DNA from: Fimenecus sp045602655
GTDB taxonomy: Bacteria; Bacillota; Clostridia; Oscillospirales; Acutalibacteraceae
Length of the DNA: 39,207 bases
NCBI GenBank assembly: GCA_045602655.1
Contig: JAZSBY010000061.1
Span: 1 to 39,207, forward strand
Direction: 5' to 3'
Positions within the stretch are counted from its first letter, which is position 1; each line of letters starts with the position of its first letter. Below the pieces are notes generated by a model. The model saw only the letters and a list, made by a program, of their open reading frames with translations, had not been told where the DNA came from and ran no database searches. Position numbers and translations under genes: made by a program. Shown piece by piece: positions 1-7,648 of the stretch.

Positions 1-29
1 TAAAAAAATAAAGCGAGGTAAATCCTCGC
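1..29 (-). terminator. Rho-independent terminator of the SDR-end operon
   Basis: Read on the minus strand, a 6-bp GC-rich stem (GCGAGG / CCTCGC, 13-18 with 24-29) is followed by a T-rich tail at the window edge. It lies just downstream of the short-chain dehydrogenase stop codon, so it probably ends the four-gene minus-strand operon. Confidence 0.8.
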
Positions 30-48
30 CTTATAAGAAGTAATATAC

Positions 49-882
49 TTAATCTTTAAATACTGCATCAAATAATGGAAGTTTTGACATTTTCATAACT
101 GCACTGAAAAGTCGACCGCCCTGTACAGGAGTGAGTCTTCCGAAAATTTTCATAAACTCTGCATCAAAGCCAAAAATCATAAGTTCGCTCTTGTTCTCAA
201 TGCCGTTACAAATCATCTTAACCATCTTATCACAATCAGTGCTGATTGCGTTAATCATCTTTTCGCCCTTTGCTGTGTTTGAATCCTGATTACGGAAAAT
301 ATCTGTCTTTGTAAAGCCGGGGCAGATAACTGAAACATAGCATTTACCCCTTAAATCCTCTCTTAAAGACTCTGTAAATGACTTGAGAGCGGCTTTACTT
401 GCTGAATATGTAGATGTGCCTGCAAGGGACATTAAAGCTGCTGAAGAGGCAACATTGATAACTGCAGGAGTGCTTGATTCAAGGAGCATTGGCAACAATG
501 CTTTGATTGAATAAACTGCGGAATAGAAGTTAATATTCATTACTCTTTCAATATCTTCGATTGAGTAATTCTGTGTTTTATTGAACTTTGGCAAAATACC
601 TGCGTTGTTAATAAGGACATCAGGATGAATGTCGTTTTCCTTGAGATATTCTGCAAACTCAAACCAATTTTCTTTAACGGATACATCAAAAAGCTTGTAT
701 GAGAAATTCTTTGCATATTCGCCTAATTCCTCAACAAATTTTTCTGTTTTTTCCTGACTTCTTGCAATACCGATAACCTTACAGTTATGCTTTTTAATAA
801 GAGTTTCTGTAACACCCTTGCCGATACCTGCAGAAGCACCTGTAATAATTACTGTTTTGTTGTCAATCCAATTCTTACTCAT
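49..882 (-). CDS. Short-chain dehydrogenase/reductase (SDR family)
   Basis: This 277-aa protein is a classical SDR oxidoreductase, a cytosolic NAD(P)-dependent enzyme. Visible motifs are the nucleotide-binding TGASAGIG at residues 14-21, NNAG at 92-95, a catalytic Ser near 146 and the YSASK motif with Tyr159 and Lys163. The C-terminal ~60 residues form the variable substrate region, so the substrate cannot be named. It is the last gene of a minus-strand run with the M20 peptidase (12-nt gap), an iron alcohol dehydrogenase and a radical SAM protein, and a terminator follows it. The start ATG at 882 is preceded by a purine-rich ribosome binding site inside the gap. Family assignment is firm; physiological role is unknown. 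Confidence 0.9.
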   Translation of the reverse strand: MSKNWIDNKTVIITGASAGIGKGVTETLIKKHNCKVIGIARSQEKTEKFVEELGEYAKNFSYKLFDVSVKENWFEFAEYLKENDIHPDVLINNAGILPKFNKTQNYSIEDIERVMNINFYSAVYSIKALLPMLLESSTPAVINVASSAALMSLAGTSTYSASKAALKSFTESLREDLRGKCYVSVICPGFTKTDIFRNQDSNTAKGEKMINAISTDCDKMVKMICNGIENKSELMIFGFDAEFMKIFGRLTPVQGGRLFSAVMKMSKLPLFDAVFKD

Positions 883-894
883 AGTTTATCTCCC

Positions 895-2331
895 TTATTT
901 ATAATTTTTTATAAAGTGTTTATAAAATGCGACACAGTTTGCAACTGAGTCAACATCAATATTTTCATTTTCTGCGTGAACTGATGCTAATTGCTGTGCA
1001 GAAAGTTTTATTGGTGCAAAACGAAGCACACATTCACACACATCAGTAAGTGTTCTTGCATCCGTACCTGCAGGTAAGATAAAAGGTGATGCAGGATACT
1101 GCGGAAAAACCTCACCGATACAGTTCATTGTATATTTAAATTGCGTTTTAGACATATCAGCAGGACCGTGATACTCGCTATCTTCAGTCATTTCAACTGT
1201 AATGTCATATTTAGCGGCAATCTCTTTAAATGCCTTTAAATCTTCTTCAAAATCCTTTTCGTCAACGGGACGAACAAAGGCTTTTGCAGTACATTTTTTT
1301 GATGCAGTGCTACCCTCAATATTATTGAATGTACAGGTTGTGCCGATAAGCCCTCCTGCCTGTGCATTGATTTTAGGCATTACTTTTTTGATAATTCCGC
1401 CGAAAAGCCACAAGTTCGCGAAGAGCATATTCATAGGGAAACCACAATATGGTCCTAAATGCTTAAACATAGCTTCAACCTGAGGATTAAGACGACGGAT
1501 AAAGATATTTTTTGTTGTAATTTCATTTACAAAAGCAGACATTCTTTCAACCGGTGTTGCTTTTGATGCTGCTGTGAGGCTTGCGTGTCCGTTATCAGCC
1601 GTCGCAGTACAAATAAGACTTATTCTTCCCTTTTCGTGAACTGCTACCATTCCGCATTTATCGGCTTTCATTCCACCGATTGGCGGCTCAATAAGTGCTC
1701 CACCCTCGTCAAGGATAACCTCAAAAGTAATGTTATTCTCTTTAAAGTATTTCAAAGCAGTAGGTATTCCGTCACCACCAAGTTCTTCGTTGTGAGAGGA
1801 ACCAATCCAGATATTACAAGGTGGAGTATAACCTTCATTTAAAAGTTCTTCAAGTGCTGAAAACTCTGCAAAAAGAGGAGTTTTTGTATCAACTGTTCCC
1901 CTGCCCCAGATTTTACCGTCTGCAATTTCACCTGAAAAACCGTCGTGTTCCCATTCGCCACTTACTTCAACAACATCGTGGTGGGACATAAGCATAATAT
2001 TTCTTTTTTCATCTTTACCTTTAATTTTATAAATCCAACAATCATCAGAAAAAGTCATTTTTTCTGCAACATTATGTACTGTGGGAAATAATTCAGTCAT
2101 TACATTACGAAGCTTTAAAAACTCAGTATCGTCGTAACCATTCTTTACGGAAACTGTTTTACACTGAATCATTTTCTGAAGTCGTGTTACATAATATTCA
2201 ATTTCTTCGTCATTGTAAAATGGTTTGAATTCTGTGAGTTTTCTCGCTTTTTTTCCTGCATTTATTGTATTGATTGCAAGGGTAAGGATAAGACACAGAA
2301 CTATCACCAAAACAGCAACAAGAACAATCAT
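895..2331 (-). CDS. Membrane-anchored M20 family metallopeptidase/amidohydrolase
   Basis: A 478-aa M20-family hydrolase (PM20D1/carboxypeptidase S-like branch) that cleaves amide bonds with a two-metal centre. Residues 1-20 are almost entirely hydrophobic and look like an N-terminal membrane anchor rather than a cleaved signal. Metal and catalytic motifs in order are HHD at 117-119, the metal-bridging Asp148 in GRGTVDTK, and the Glu pair 182-183 in SHNEELGG, with a later GTDAR segment and a C-terminal HAENE histidine. The internal dimerisation domain occupies the middle of the protein, as is usual for the family. It starts 14 nt after the upstream dehydrogenase with a GGAG ribosome binding site. 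The substrate (N-acyl amino acid or dipeptide) cannot be read from the sequence. Confidence 0.88.
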   Translation of the reverse strand: MIVLVAVLVIVLCLILTLAINTINAGKKARKLTEFKPFYNDEEIEYYVTRLQKMIQCKTVSVKNGYDDTEFLKLRNVMTELFPTVHNVAEKMTFSDDCWIYKIKGKDEKRNIMLMSHHDVVEVSGEWEHDGFSGEIADGKIWGRGTVDTKTPLFAEFSALEELLNEGYTPPCNIWIGSSHNEELGGDGIPTALKYFKENNITFEVILDEGGALIEPPIGGMKADKCGMVAVHEKGRISLICTATADNGHASLTAASKATPVERMSAFVNEITTKNIFIRRLNPQVEAMFKHLGPYCGFPMNMLFANLWLFGGIIKKVMPKINAQAGGLIGTTCTFNNIEGSTASKKCTAKAFVRPVDEKDFEEDLKAFKEIAAKYDITVEMTEDSEYHGPADMSKTQFKYTMNCIGEVFPQYPASPFILPAGTDARTLTDVCECVLRFAPIKLSAQQLASVHAENENIDVDSVANCVAFYKHFIKNYK

Positions 2332-2345
2332 TTGATGCTCTCCTT

Positions 2346-3470
2346 TTATCTTATTGACAGATACATATTCTTTATATCAGCATAGGAAAGTGGTATAACA
2401 TTTCTCTCCATAAGCGGTGTCATACTCATTTCTGTAAGCTTTTCAATTTCCTCATTAGATTTTACACCAATTTCTGACAAAGTGCAAGCCATTCCCATTT
2501 TCTTTTTAAGGTCAGTAATAGCATCTGCCATTTCGTATGCATCCTTAAAGCCACAATTCTGTGCAAACTTGTTTAGCCTACCATCTTCTGCCTCGGCATT
2601 ATATCTTGTGAAAAAATCCAATGTCATAGCACAAGCCTCACCGTGTGGCACTCCATACAAATTGGTTAACGGGAATGAACAAGCGTGACTGCCAGCTGTT
2701 CGTGGATTTGAAAATGCAACACCTGCAACGATTGATGCCTCTGCCATTTTTTCACGGGCAGAAAGATTGTCAGGCTCACAGTATGCCTTATACAACCACT
2801 CAAAAACGAGCTTTGCAGCGTGAACAGAACAACTCTCACAGATTGGTTGATGGAGAACACTCCAAACACTTTCAAGGGCATGACTGAGTACATCAAGACC
2901 TGTTGACGCTGTAACCTTTGGTGGTACACTCAGGGTAAGTCTTGGGTCAACTATGGCTGCCTTGGGATACATAAGAGGGTCATTCATAGTTGATTTTACA
3001 TTTTTGCTAATATCAGTTAAAACTGAAATATTAGTAATTTCACTACCCGTACCACTTGTTGTGGCAACTGCAAGCATAGGGATAACTTCATCTTTGCTTA
3101 TTGGTTTTCCGCCTGTGTGATAACTCTCGATAATATCACTACCTTTTGCTATTGCACAAGCAGCTTTGCAACAGTCCATAGGTGAGCCACCACCCAAAGC
3201 AACGGCAAAATCCGCGTTGTTTTCTCTTAAAACCTTTACACAAGCATTTACATTGTCCGTTGTGGGATTAGGTCTTATATCGGAAAACACATCAACAATT
3301 ATTCCGTTACATTTTTTAATGATTTCATCTGCCACACCATTCTTTTTAAGAGTGTTTGAGCAGACAAGCACTCCCCTTTTATATCCGTATTCGTTTATTA
3401 TTTTGGGTAATTCGTTTATCTTGTCAGTACCAAAATAAATTTTTACAGGTAAAGAAAATTCCCAACTCAT
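2346..3470 (-). CDS. Iron-containing alcohol dehydrogenase (group III)
   Basis: A 374-aa group III, iron-dependent, NAD(P)-linked alcohol dehydrogenase. The dinucleotide-binding GGGSPMD loop is at 93-99. The four expected metal ligands are present: Asp193 and His197 in DVLSHALE, His262, and His276 in PHGEA. Length is normal for the family. Its ATG overlaps the stop codon of the upstream radical SAM gene (shared ATGA), so the two are translationally coupled. Possible roles are fermentative alcohol/aldehyde interconversion or oxidation of a small diol; the sequence alone does not separate these. Confidence 0.9.
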   Translation of the reverse strand: MSWEFSLPVKIYFGTDKINELPKIINEYGYKRGVLVCSNTLKKNGVADEIIKKCNGIIVDVFSDIRPNPTTDNVNACVKVLRENNADFAVALGGGSPMDCCKAACAIAKGSDIIESYHTGGKPISKDEVIPMLAVATTSGTGSEITNISVLTDISKNVKSTMNDPLMYPKAAIVDPRLTLSVPPKVTASTGLDVLSHALESVWSVLHQPICESCSVHAAKLVFEWLYKAYCEPDNLSAREKMAEASIVAGVAFSNPRTAGSHACSFPLTNLYGVPHGEACAMTLDFFTRYNAEAEDGRLNKFAQNCGFKDAYEMADAITDLKKKMGMACTLSEIGVKSNEEIEKLTEMSMTPLMERNVIPLSYADIKNMYLSIR

Positions 3471-4369
3471 TTACTACACTTCCCTTGAATTATATTTCTT
3501 TTTTCAATTTCTTTATTTATTGCGTTAAGCACTTTTTTCTTGTCTGCACTCCATTGTGGCTCAACAAGATATTTTTTGGGTGCATCCCCTGTTATTCGGT
3601 GAATCACTATATTTTCAGGTATTCTTTCAATGCAATCAAAAAGAATGTCCATATATTCATCAATAGTTAATGGTGTGACAAGACCGTTTTGATAATCCTT
3701 ATACAAATCCGTATCTTTTAAAATATGTAAAAGTTGTAATTTTACTCCGTCTGTACCACACTCAACAGCAAAATCAACTGTGTTTAAAATTTCTTCCTTT
3801 GTTTCCTTTGGCAAACCGATTATAATGTGGGTTACAACTGTTATATGGCGTTTTTTTAACTCTTTAACTGCTTTTTCATAAACAGAATTCTCATAACCTC
3901 TGCGAATATATCTGACAGTTTCTGCCTTTGTGCTTTGAAGTCCCAATTCAATCCATACGGGCTTGATTTTATTAAGTCTTTCAAGCATATTAAGTATTTC
4001 TTCCTGCAGACAATCAGGTCTTGTACCAATGGACAGAGCAACAATGTCCTCGTTCATTATTGCATCGGTAAATATTTTTTCAAGATAATCAATGTTTCCG
4101 TAAGTATTAGTATAGCTTTGAAAATATGCTATAAATTTATTAGCTTTAGTTTTGCTATTAACTCTATTTTTTGCATTTTCTATTTGAGTATTTATATCAT
4201 TACCTTTTTCTGCAAAGTGGGACGAACCATTGTGACAAAAAACACAACCACGAGTATCAATTGTACCGTCACGATTGGGGCAGGTGCAACCCATATCCAA
4301 TGCAAGTTTATACACTTTTTCGCCGAACTTTTCTTTTAAATATTCATTTAGAGAATAATATCTTCCCAC
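3467..4369 (-). CDS. TIGR01212-type radical SAM protein (YhcC-like)
   Basis: About 300 residues resembling the YhcC/TIGR01212 radical SAM family (Elp3-like arrangement), whose biochemical role is unsettled. The cluster-binding cysteines are Cys34, Cys46 and Cys49 (numbered from the longer start at 4381) in the segment CPNRDGTIDTRGCVFCHNG. Start choice: an ATG at 4381 is possible, but it has no ribosome binding site and lies at the probable transcription start. A GTG at 4369 has GGTGG five bases upstream and gives the N-terminus VGRYYSLNEY, as homologues usually begin. First gene of the four-gene minus-strand operon. Family call is solid, start is moderately sure. Confidence 0.85.
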   Translation of the reverse strand: MGRYYSLNEYLKEKFGEKVYKLALDMGCTCPNRDGTIDTRGCVFCHNGSSHFAEKGNDINTQIENAKNRVNSKTKANKFIAYFQSYTNTYGNIDYLEKIFTDAIMNEDIVALSIGTRPDCLQEEILNMLERLNKIKPVWIELGLQSTKAETVRYIRRGYENSVYEKAVKELKKRHITVVTHIIIGLPKETKEEILNTVDFAVECGTDGVKLQLLHILKDTDLYKDYQNGLVTPLTIDEYMDILFDCIERIPENIVIHRITGDAPKKYLVEPQWSADKKKVLNAINKEIEKRNIIQGKCSK

Positions 4370-4385
4370 ATTTACCACCATACAT

Positions 4386-4414
4386 ATATTACATTAAATT
4401 GACTTTTTTTGCAA
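4386..4414 (-). promoter_or_regulatory. Putative sigma-A promoter of the radical SAM operon
   Basis: On the minus strand a TTGCAA -35-like hexamer (4409-4414) and a TAATAT -10-like hexamer (4386-4391) are separated by 17 nt. The predicted start of transcription is about 4379, which argues for the GTG start at 4369. Confidence 0.5.
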
Positions 4415-4464
4415 TAATATATACTAATATGTATCCAATTGATGTTGGATTTTATTCTTTTTTG

Positions 4465-4493
4465 TTGACACAATAAGCTTTATGCTTTAAAAT
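4465..4493 (+). promoter_or_regulatory. Sigma-A promoter of the acyltransferase gene
   Basis: TTGACA at 4465-4470, a 17-nt spacer and TAAAAT at 4488-4493, about 40 nt before the acyltransferase start. Five of six -10 positions match consensus. Confidence 0.75.
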
Positions 4494-4531
4494 AATTGTG
4501 TGTATTTTAAAATGATAGGAAGTGATGCTCT

Positions 4532-5713
4532 TTGAAAGCGAGAACTCTTATGAATAAAGTTTGTATGAATACCATCAGGGTTCTTTTCTTTTGGATTGTA
4601 TTGCTTATAGTCCGTGCAAAGGTAAAAAGATATAAACCAAAAAGCAAGAATTTTATAGTTATAGGAAATCATTCCGATGGCCTTGACCCTATCTATATTA
4701 TGTGTTCCTTGAAGAAATATATAAGATTTGTAGCCGGTGACCACGTGATTCTGAATCCTTGGGCAAAGTTCTTCTTTAAAGATGTATCCGGATGGATTAT
4801 CAAGGATAGGGACAATCCTGCATCCGTACTTTTTAACGATATGAAAGCCGCTGCTGACGAAGGTGTGCCCACAGGTATTTTTGTTGAAGGCACAATTACT
4901 CCAAACGGTGAAACCGGCTTTTTCTCACCAAGAACAGGTCAGTTTGTTAAAGACCTTGGAGTGTCCCTCATCACTTATCGTATCAAAGGTGGTTTTTTCC
5001 ATACTCCGAGATGGGGTACGGGTCTTCGTCGCGGTCCTATTCGCGGCAAGGTTGTAGGCGAATATTCTGCTGAAGAATTAAGCCGTATGACCGGAGAAGA
5101 AGTTAACGATATTATTAAAAGAGATATTTATGTCAATGCTTTTGAGGAGCAACGCAAACGACCAAGAATATACAAAGGAAAAAACCTCGCAGAACATGTT
5201 GAAAGAGTTTTATATATTTGTCCGTATTGTGAAAAAATCGGCACAATGCACTCGAAAGGCAATTACCTTACTTGTGACTGCGGGTATCAGGTAGAATTCG
5301 GCAGGGACGGTTTCTTCCACCCGAGTAAAAAGGAAATTGTTTTTGACAACATTCTTGACTGGGATAAGTGGCAGAAACCTGTATGGAAACAAAAAGTTCT
5401 CAATGCAAATGAAGGCGAATTGATTTTTGAAGAAAAAGACCAGATTGTTTACACTATGATTAAAAGAAAAAGAGTTGAACTTTCTGACAACGCAACAATG
5501 CGTCTTTACAAAGATAGGTTTGAACTTTACCTTAATCCAAAGCAGACAATTGTTATGCCCATTGACAAACTTAAGCTTGTGCTTAATGTTTCTGTTCAAT
5601 CCCTTATGTTTATTGACAGCGAACACTTTTTATATGTAAAAAGTAAAAACCCGACAGCCGCAGCCAAATATGTTGCTGCGTGGAGATACCTTATCGGAAA
5701 AGATTACAAGTAA
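4532..5713 (+). CDS. PlsC-like 1-acylglycerol-3-phosphate acyltransferase with C-terminal zinc ribbon
   Basis: A 393-aa lysophospholipid acyltransferase-type protein. The N-terminus has a hydrophobic segment (residues ~12-28), then motif I NHSDGLD at 46-52 (H-x4-D) and motif III-like VEGT at 118-121. This predicts transfer of an acyl chain to lysophosphatidic acid or a similar acceptor at the inner face of the membrane. Unusually for PlsC (normally ~200-250 aa), it continues with a four-cysteine ribbon (Cys230, Cys233, Cys248, Cys250) and a ~120-residue C-terminal domain I do not recognise. The start is a TTG at 4532 with AGGA upstream; an ATG at 4550 is the alternative. It is monocistronic, with its own promoter and terminator. 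Confidence 0.82.
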   Translation: MKARTLMNKVCMNTIRVLFFWIVLLIVRAKVKRYKPKSKNFIVIGNHSDGLDPIYIMCSLKKYIRFVAGDHVILNPWAKFFFKDVSGWIIKDRDNPASVLFNDMKAAADEGVPTGIFVEGTITPNGETGFFSPRTGQFVKDLGVSLITYRIKGGFFHTPRWGTGLRRGPIRGKVVGEYSAEELSRMTGEEVNDIIKRDIYVNAFEEQRKRPRIYKGKNLAEHVERVLYICPYCEKIGTMHSKGNYLTCDCGYQVEFGRDGFFHPSKKEIVFDNILDWDKWQKPVWKQKVLNANEGELIFEEKDQIVYTMIKRKRVELSDNATMRLYKDRFELYLNPKQTIVMPIDKLKLVLNVSVQSLMFIDSEHFLYVKSKNPTAAAKYVAAWRYLIGKDYK

Positions 5714-5714
5714 A

Positions 5715-5741
5715 AAGAAGCAACCAAAATGGTTGCTTCTT
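5715..5741. terminator. Bidirectional terminator between convergent genes
   Basis: An 11-bp stem (AAGAAGCAACC / GGTTGCTTCTT) with a 5-nt loop sits between the acyltransferase and the convergent WG-like gene. T-runs occur on both sides, so it can serve both strands. Confidence 0.85.
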
Positions 5742-6731
5742 TTATTTCAATTCATTGGATGATATTGTTTTTCCTGATGTATCTACTGTTATGATAAATG
5801 ATTTATTTGAACTATTAGAGGCTACAAAAGTACATTCACCATTTTTAAACACTGGTTGGAATCCGGCGTTTATAAGCATATTGTATTTTGTGAGGTCAAT
5901 AACAAGATTTCCTGATAAGTCGTAAAATCCCTTTTCTTCACTATTAGCCTTTTTTGCAAAGAATAAACCATCTGCTATCGGTCCAGCAAAATCAAAGTTA
6001 TTATCTTCTATGCCGTTTATAACAGTCATAGTTTCAGCATCTAAAATACCCCATTTATAATGGTTACCTAATGAAAAATACACCTTGTCGCTGTCTGTAA
6101 CAATTCTTCTTTCATGATTATTAGGATTATTTTTATTCCAGGTTCTACAAGAAATTTCAAGTTCTATATATTCAGCATTGATATTTTCTTTGGAAAATGT
6201 TTTTCCATTTTCAACATTCCACAGTTCAACATATGTATATTGAGCTTTAGACAATGCAAAACAATTGTTTGCACAGAATAAATATGTATCTGAATACCCA
6301 TAAGCCTCATTTGATGATTGAGGTTGACTAATGCTCTTATACCACTCGTCAAAATATTTTAAAACTCCATTCTCGTCGTGAAAAGGACTATCAGTTGTAA
6401 GCGGAATAAGCCATTTATTGTTTTTTATAACACCTATTTCATCTCGACCATCAAAGCTTTGGCTTCTATTACAAACAAGCTCATAATAATCGCCTTTTTT
6501 ATTTTTCCCTGATGCCAAAATATACTCACACTCATTAGCAATTCTTTCATCTGAATTCATTTCATTGTTCACATTATTACTACTGTTGGTATCATTAAAA
6601 ATGTCATTATCGAGATATGTCCCCTCATAACCTGTATCGGTATCATCAACTACTTGTGTGTTACTAACAACAGCAATAACCGCAACTACAATTGAAACAC
6701 AAACTAAAGCTATTATAATAGTTTTCTTCAT
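5742..6731 (-). CDS. Hypothetical membrane-anchored extracellular protein with WG-like repeats
   Basis: A 329-aa protein of unknown function. An N-terminal MKKTIIIALV... hydrophobic stretch (about residues 5-25) anchors or exports it. It is followed by a low-complexity linker rich in Asn, Asp and Ser (to about residue 65), then a globular extracellular region. Segments such as KWGILDAETMTVING and KGFYDLSGNLVIDL resemble WG/beta-propeller-like repeats (inference). The ATG at 6731 has AGGAG eight bases upstream; the longer GTG start at 6737 is too close to that site. It lies 14 nt behind a small membrane protein and shares its promoter. No catalytic motif is visible. Confidence 0.7.
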   Translation of the reverse strand: MKKTIIIALVCVSIVVAVIAVVSNTQVVDDTDTGYEGTYLDNDIFNDTNSSNNVNNEMNSDERIANECEYILASGKNKKGDYYELVCNRSQSFDGRDEIGVIKNNKWLIPLTTDSPFHDENGVLKYFDEWYKSISQPQSSNEAYGYSDTYLFCANNCFALSKAQYTYVELWNVENGKTFSKENINAEYIELEISCRTWNKNNPNNHERRIVTDSDKVYFSLGNHYKWGILDAETMTVINGIEDNNFDFAGPIADGLFFAKKANSEEKGFYDLSGNLVIDLTKYNMLINAGFQPVFKNGECTFVASNSSNKSFIITVDTSGKTISSNELK

Positions 6732-6745
6732 AAACACATCTCCTA

Positions 6746-7000
6746 TTAAATAAATAAACTAATTATGAAAAAGAATACTTTTATAACAACAGAAAAAATG
6801 AATAACCCCGCAATTATTCCTATAAATAATTTTGTTCTTTGTTCACTTGTAAGTAATGAACTCGACCTAGAGTTTCTTGTCTGCCATTCTATGTCCGCTT
6901 GTTCTTTCTGTTGTCTTCGCAAATTATTTATTGCGTCTGTTTGGTCTCTGATAGCAGCCTCAATTTTCTCTGCATTTTTTTCGTCTTCATACCATCCCAT
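6746..7000 (-). CDS. Small single-pass membrane protein, unknown function
   Basis: An 84-aa protein with a charged, probably helical N-terminal half (residues ~5-40, rich in Glu, Lys, Gln and Asp, possibly a coiled coil) and one strongly hydrophobic segment at about 62-84 forming the C-terminus. The predicted topology is a cytoplasmic N-terminus with a C-terminal tail anchor. An AGGAGGTGG ribosome binding site precedes the ATG. It is the first gene of a two-gene operon with the WG-like protein, so the two may act together in the envelope (inference from context only). Confidence 0.65.
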   Translation of the reverse strand: MGWYEDEKNAEKIEAAIRDQTDAINNLRRQQKEQADIEWQTRNSRSSSLLTSEQRTKLFIGIIAGLFIFSVVIKVFFFIISLFI

Positions 7001-7030
7001 TTAATTCCACCTCCTTTTTGCTTTAGTAGT

Positions 7031-7059
7031 ATTTTATCCTACTTTATACTATTTGTCAA
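7031..7059 (-). promoter_or_regulatory. Strong sigma-A promoter of the small-membrane/WG operon
   Basis: On the minus strand TTGACA (7054-7059) and TAAAAT (7031-7036) are separated by exactly 17 nt, about 30 nt before the small membrane protein start. A divergent ribbon-helix-helix gene begins 46 nt away on the other strand. Confidence 0.8.
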
Positions 7060-7104
7060 TATTTCATCTTCATTAGTGATATGATAACAACGAGGTGACA
7101 AATA

Positions 7105-7248
7105 GTGAAACCACTTAAAGAAAAAATAAGTATAACAATTGATGAGGATGTTTTAAAGGCACTAAAGCAACTGGCAGAAGATGACGACCGCTCACTTTCT
7201 CAGTATATAAACCTTATACTAAAAAAACACATTGAGAGCAAAAATTAA
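7105..7248 (+). CDS. Small ribbon-helix-helix (Arc/CopG-like) DNA-binding protein
   Basis: A 47-aa gene beginning at GTG 7105 (N-terminus VKPLKEKISITIDEDV) with GAGGTG eight nt upstream; an in-frame stop just before rules out a longer start. The pattern is a beta strand (KISITID), then a first helix (EDVLKALKQLAEDD), the turn RSLSQ and a second helix (YINLILKKHIES). This is the ribbon-helix-helix fold of dimeric repressors such as Arc and CopG. No partner toxin gene follows; a terminator comes immediately after. It is divergent from the membrane-protein operon whose promoter lies 46 nt upstream, so it could repress that operon or itself (inference). Confidence 0.75.
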   Translation: MKPLKEKISITIDEDVLKALKQLAEDDDRSLSQYINLILKKHIESKN

Positions 7249-7269
7249 GGATGCAAATGCATCCTTTTT
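7247..7269 (+). terminator. Terminator of the ribbon-helix-helix gene
   Basis: An 8-bp stem AAGGATGC / GCATCCTT with an AAAT loop and a T-run. The stem starts in the stop codon of the 47-aa gene. Confidence 0.8.
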
Positions 7270-7307
7270 CCTTTATAAATATTATGTATGTCTATCTCTC
7301 CCGCCGT

Positions 7308-7349
7308 CATTTCCTTGCGGAAATGCCACCTCCCTCGTCAGAGGGAGGT
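7308..7349. repeat. REP-like extragenic double palindrome
   Basis: Two adjacent perfect hairpins, CATTTCC-ttgc-GGAAATG (7308-7325) and ACCTCCCTC-gtca-GAGGGAGGT (7328-7349), are GC-richer than their surroundings. No T-run follows on either strand, so this does not look like a simple terminator. It resembles repetitive extragenic palindromes of gut Clostridia (from memory; copy number not checked). It fills most of the 7249-7359 gap between the ribbon-helix-helix gene and the Asn-rich gene. Confidence 0.55.
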
Positions 7350-7359
7350 AACAAACGAG

Positions 7360-7539
7360 TTATCTGTTTCCCTGTTTGTTCTCATTTCTCATATCAGGGC
7401 CGTTCTTCTGGTTTGACCACTGATTATTTGTTGGAGATTTTTTGTTATTATTGTTGTTATTGTTCTGATTGTTGTTCTGCTGATTATTCTTGTTGTTTTG
7501 TGCATTGTTTTTGTTGTTATTGTTGTTTTGATTATTCAT
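7360..7539 (-). CDS. Asn-rich low-complexity micro-protein
   Basis: A 59-aa product starting MNNQNNNNNKNNAQ, of which the first ~33 residues are nearly all Asn, with some Gln and Lys. The C-terminal part (KKSPTNNQWSNQKNGPDMRN...) is mixed and hydrophilic. The ATG at 7539 has GAGGTG six nt upstream, ideal spacing; a GTG nine bases earlier overlaps that site and is less likely. Codons alternate AAT and AAC rather than forming a simple DNA repeat, which supports selection on the protein. No known domain, signal peptide or membrane segment is visible. It could be a structural or spore-associated protein, but this cannot be shown from the sequence. Confidence 0.55.
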   Translation of the reverse strand: MNNQNNNNNKNNAQNNKNNQQNNNQNNNNNNNKKSPTNNQWSNQKNGPDMRNENKQGNR

Positions 7540-7590
7540 TATTATCACCTCGCAATAGTATTATTGCCTGTTATTTTTATAAAATTACTG

Positions 7591-7619
7591 TTTAATTTTT
7601 CTTATATTTATGATATAAT
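7591..7619 (+). promoter_or_regulatory. Putative promoter of the N-acyltransferase-like gene
   Basis: TTTAAT (7591-7596), a 17-nt spacer and TATAAT (7614-7619). The -10 is perfect and preceded by TG one base upstream (extended -10). The -35 is weak. Confidence 0.6.
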
Positions 7620-7648
7620 GAAAAAATCAAAGCAAGGGAGAATAAAAT

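Noticed and set aside
4487..4744. Minus-strand open frame opposite the acyltransferase start
   Set aside because: It is antisense to a well-supported gene and its promoter, with no ribosome binding site.
7360..7539. Asn codon run as a tandem repeat or CRISPR-like array
   Set aside because: Codons vary between AAT and AAC without a fixed unit and there are no spacers. It is better explained as a coding region.
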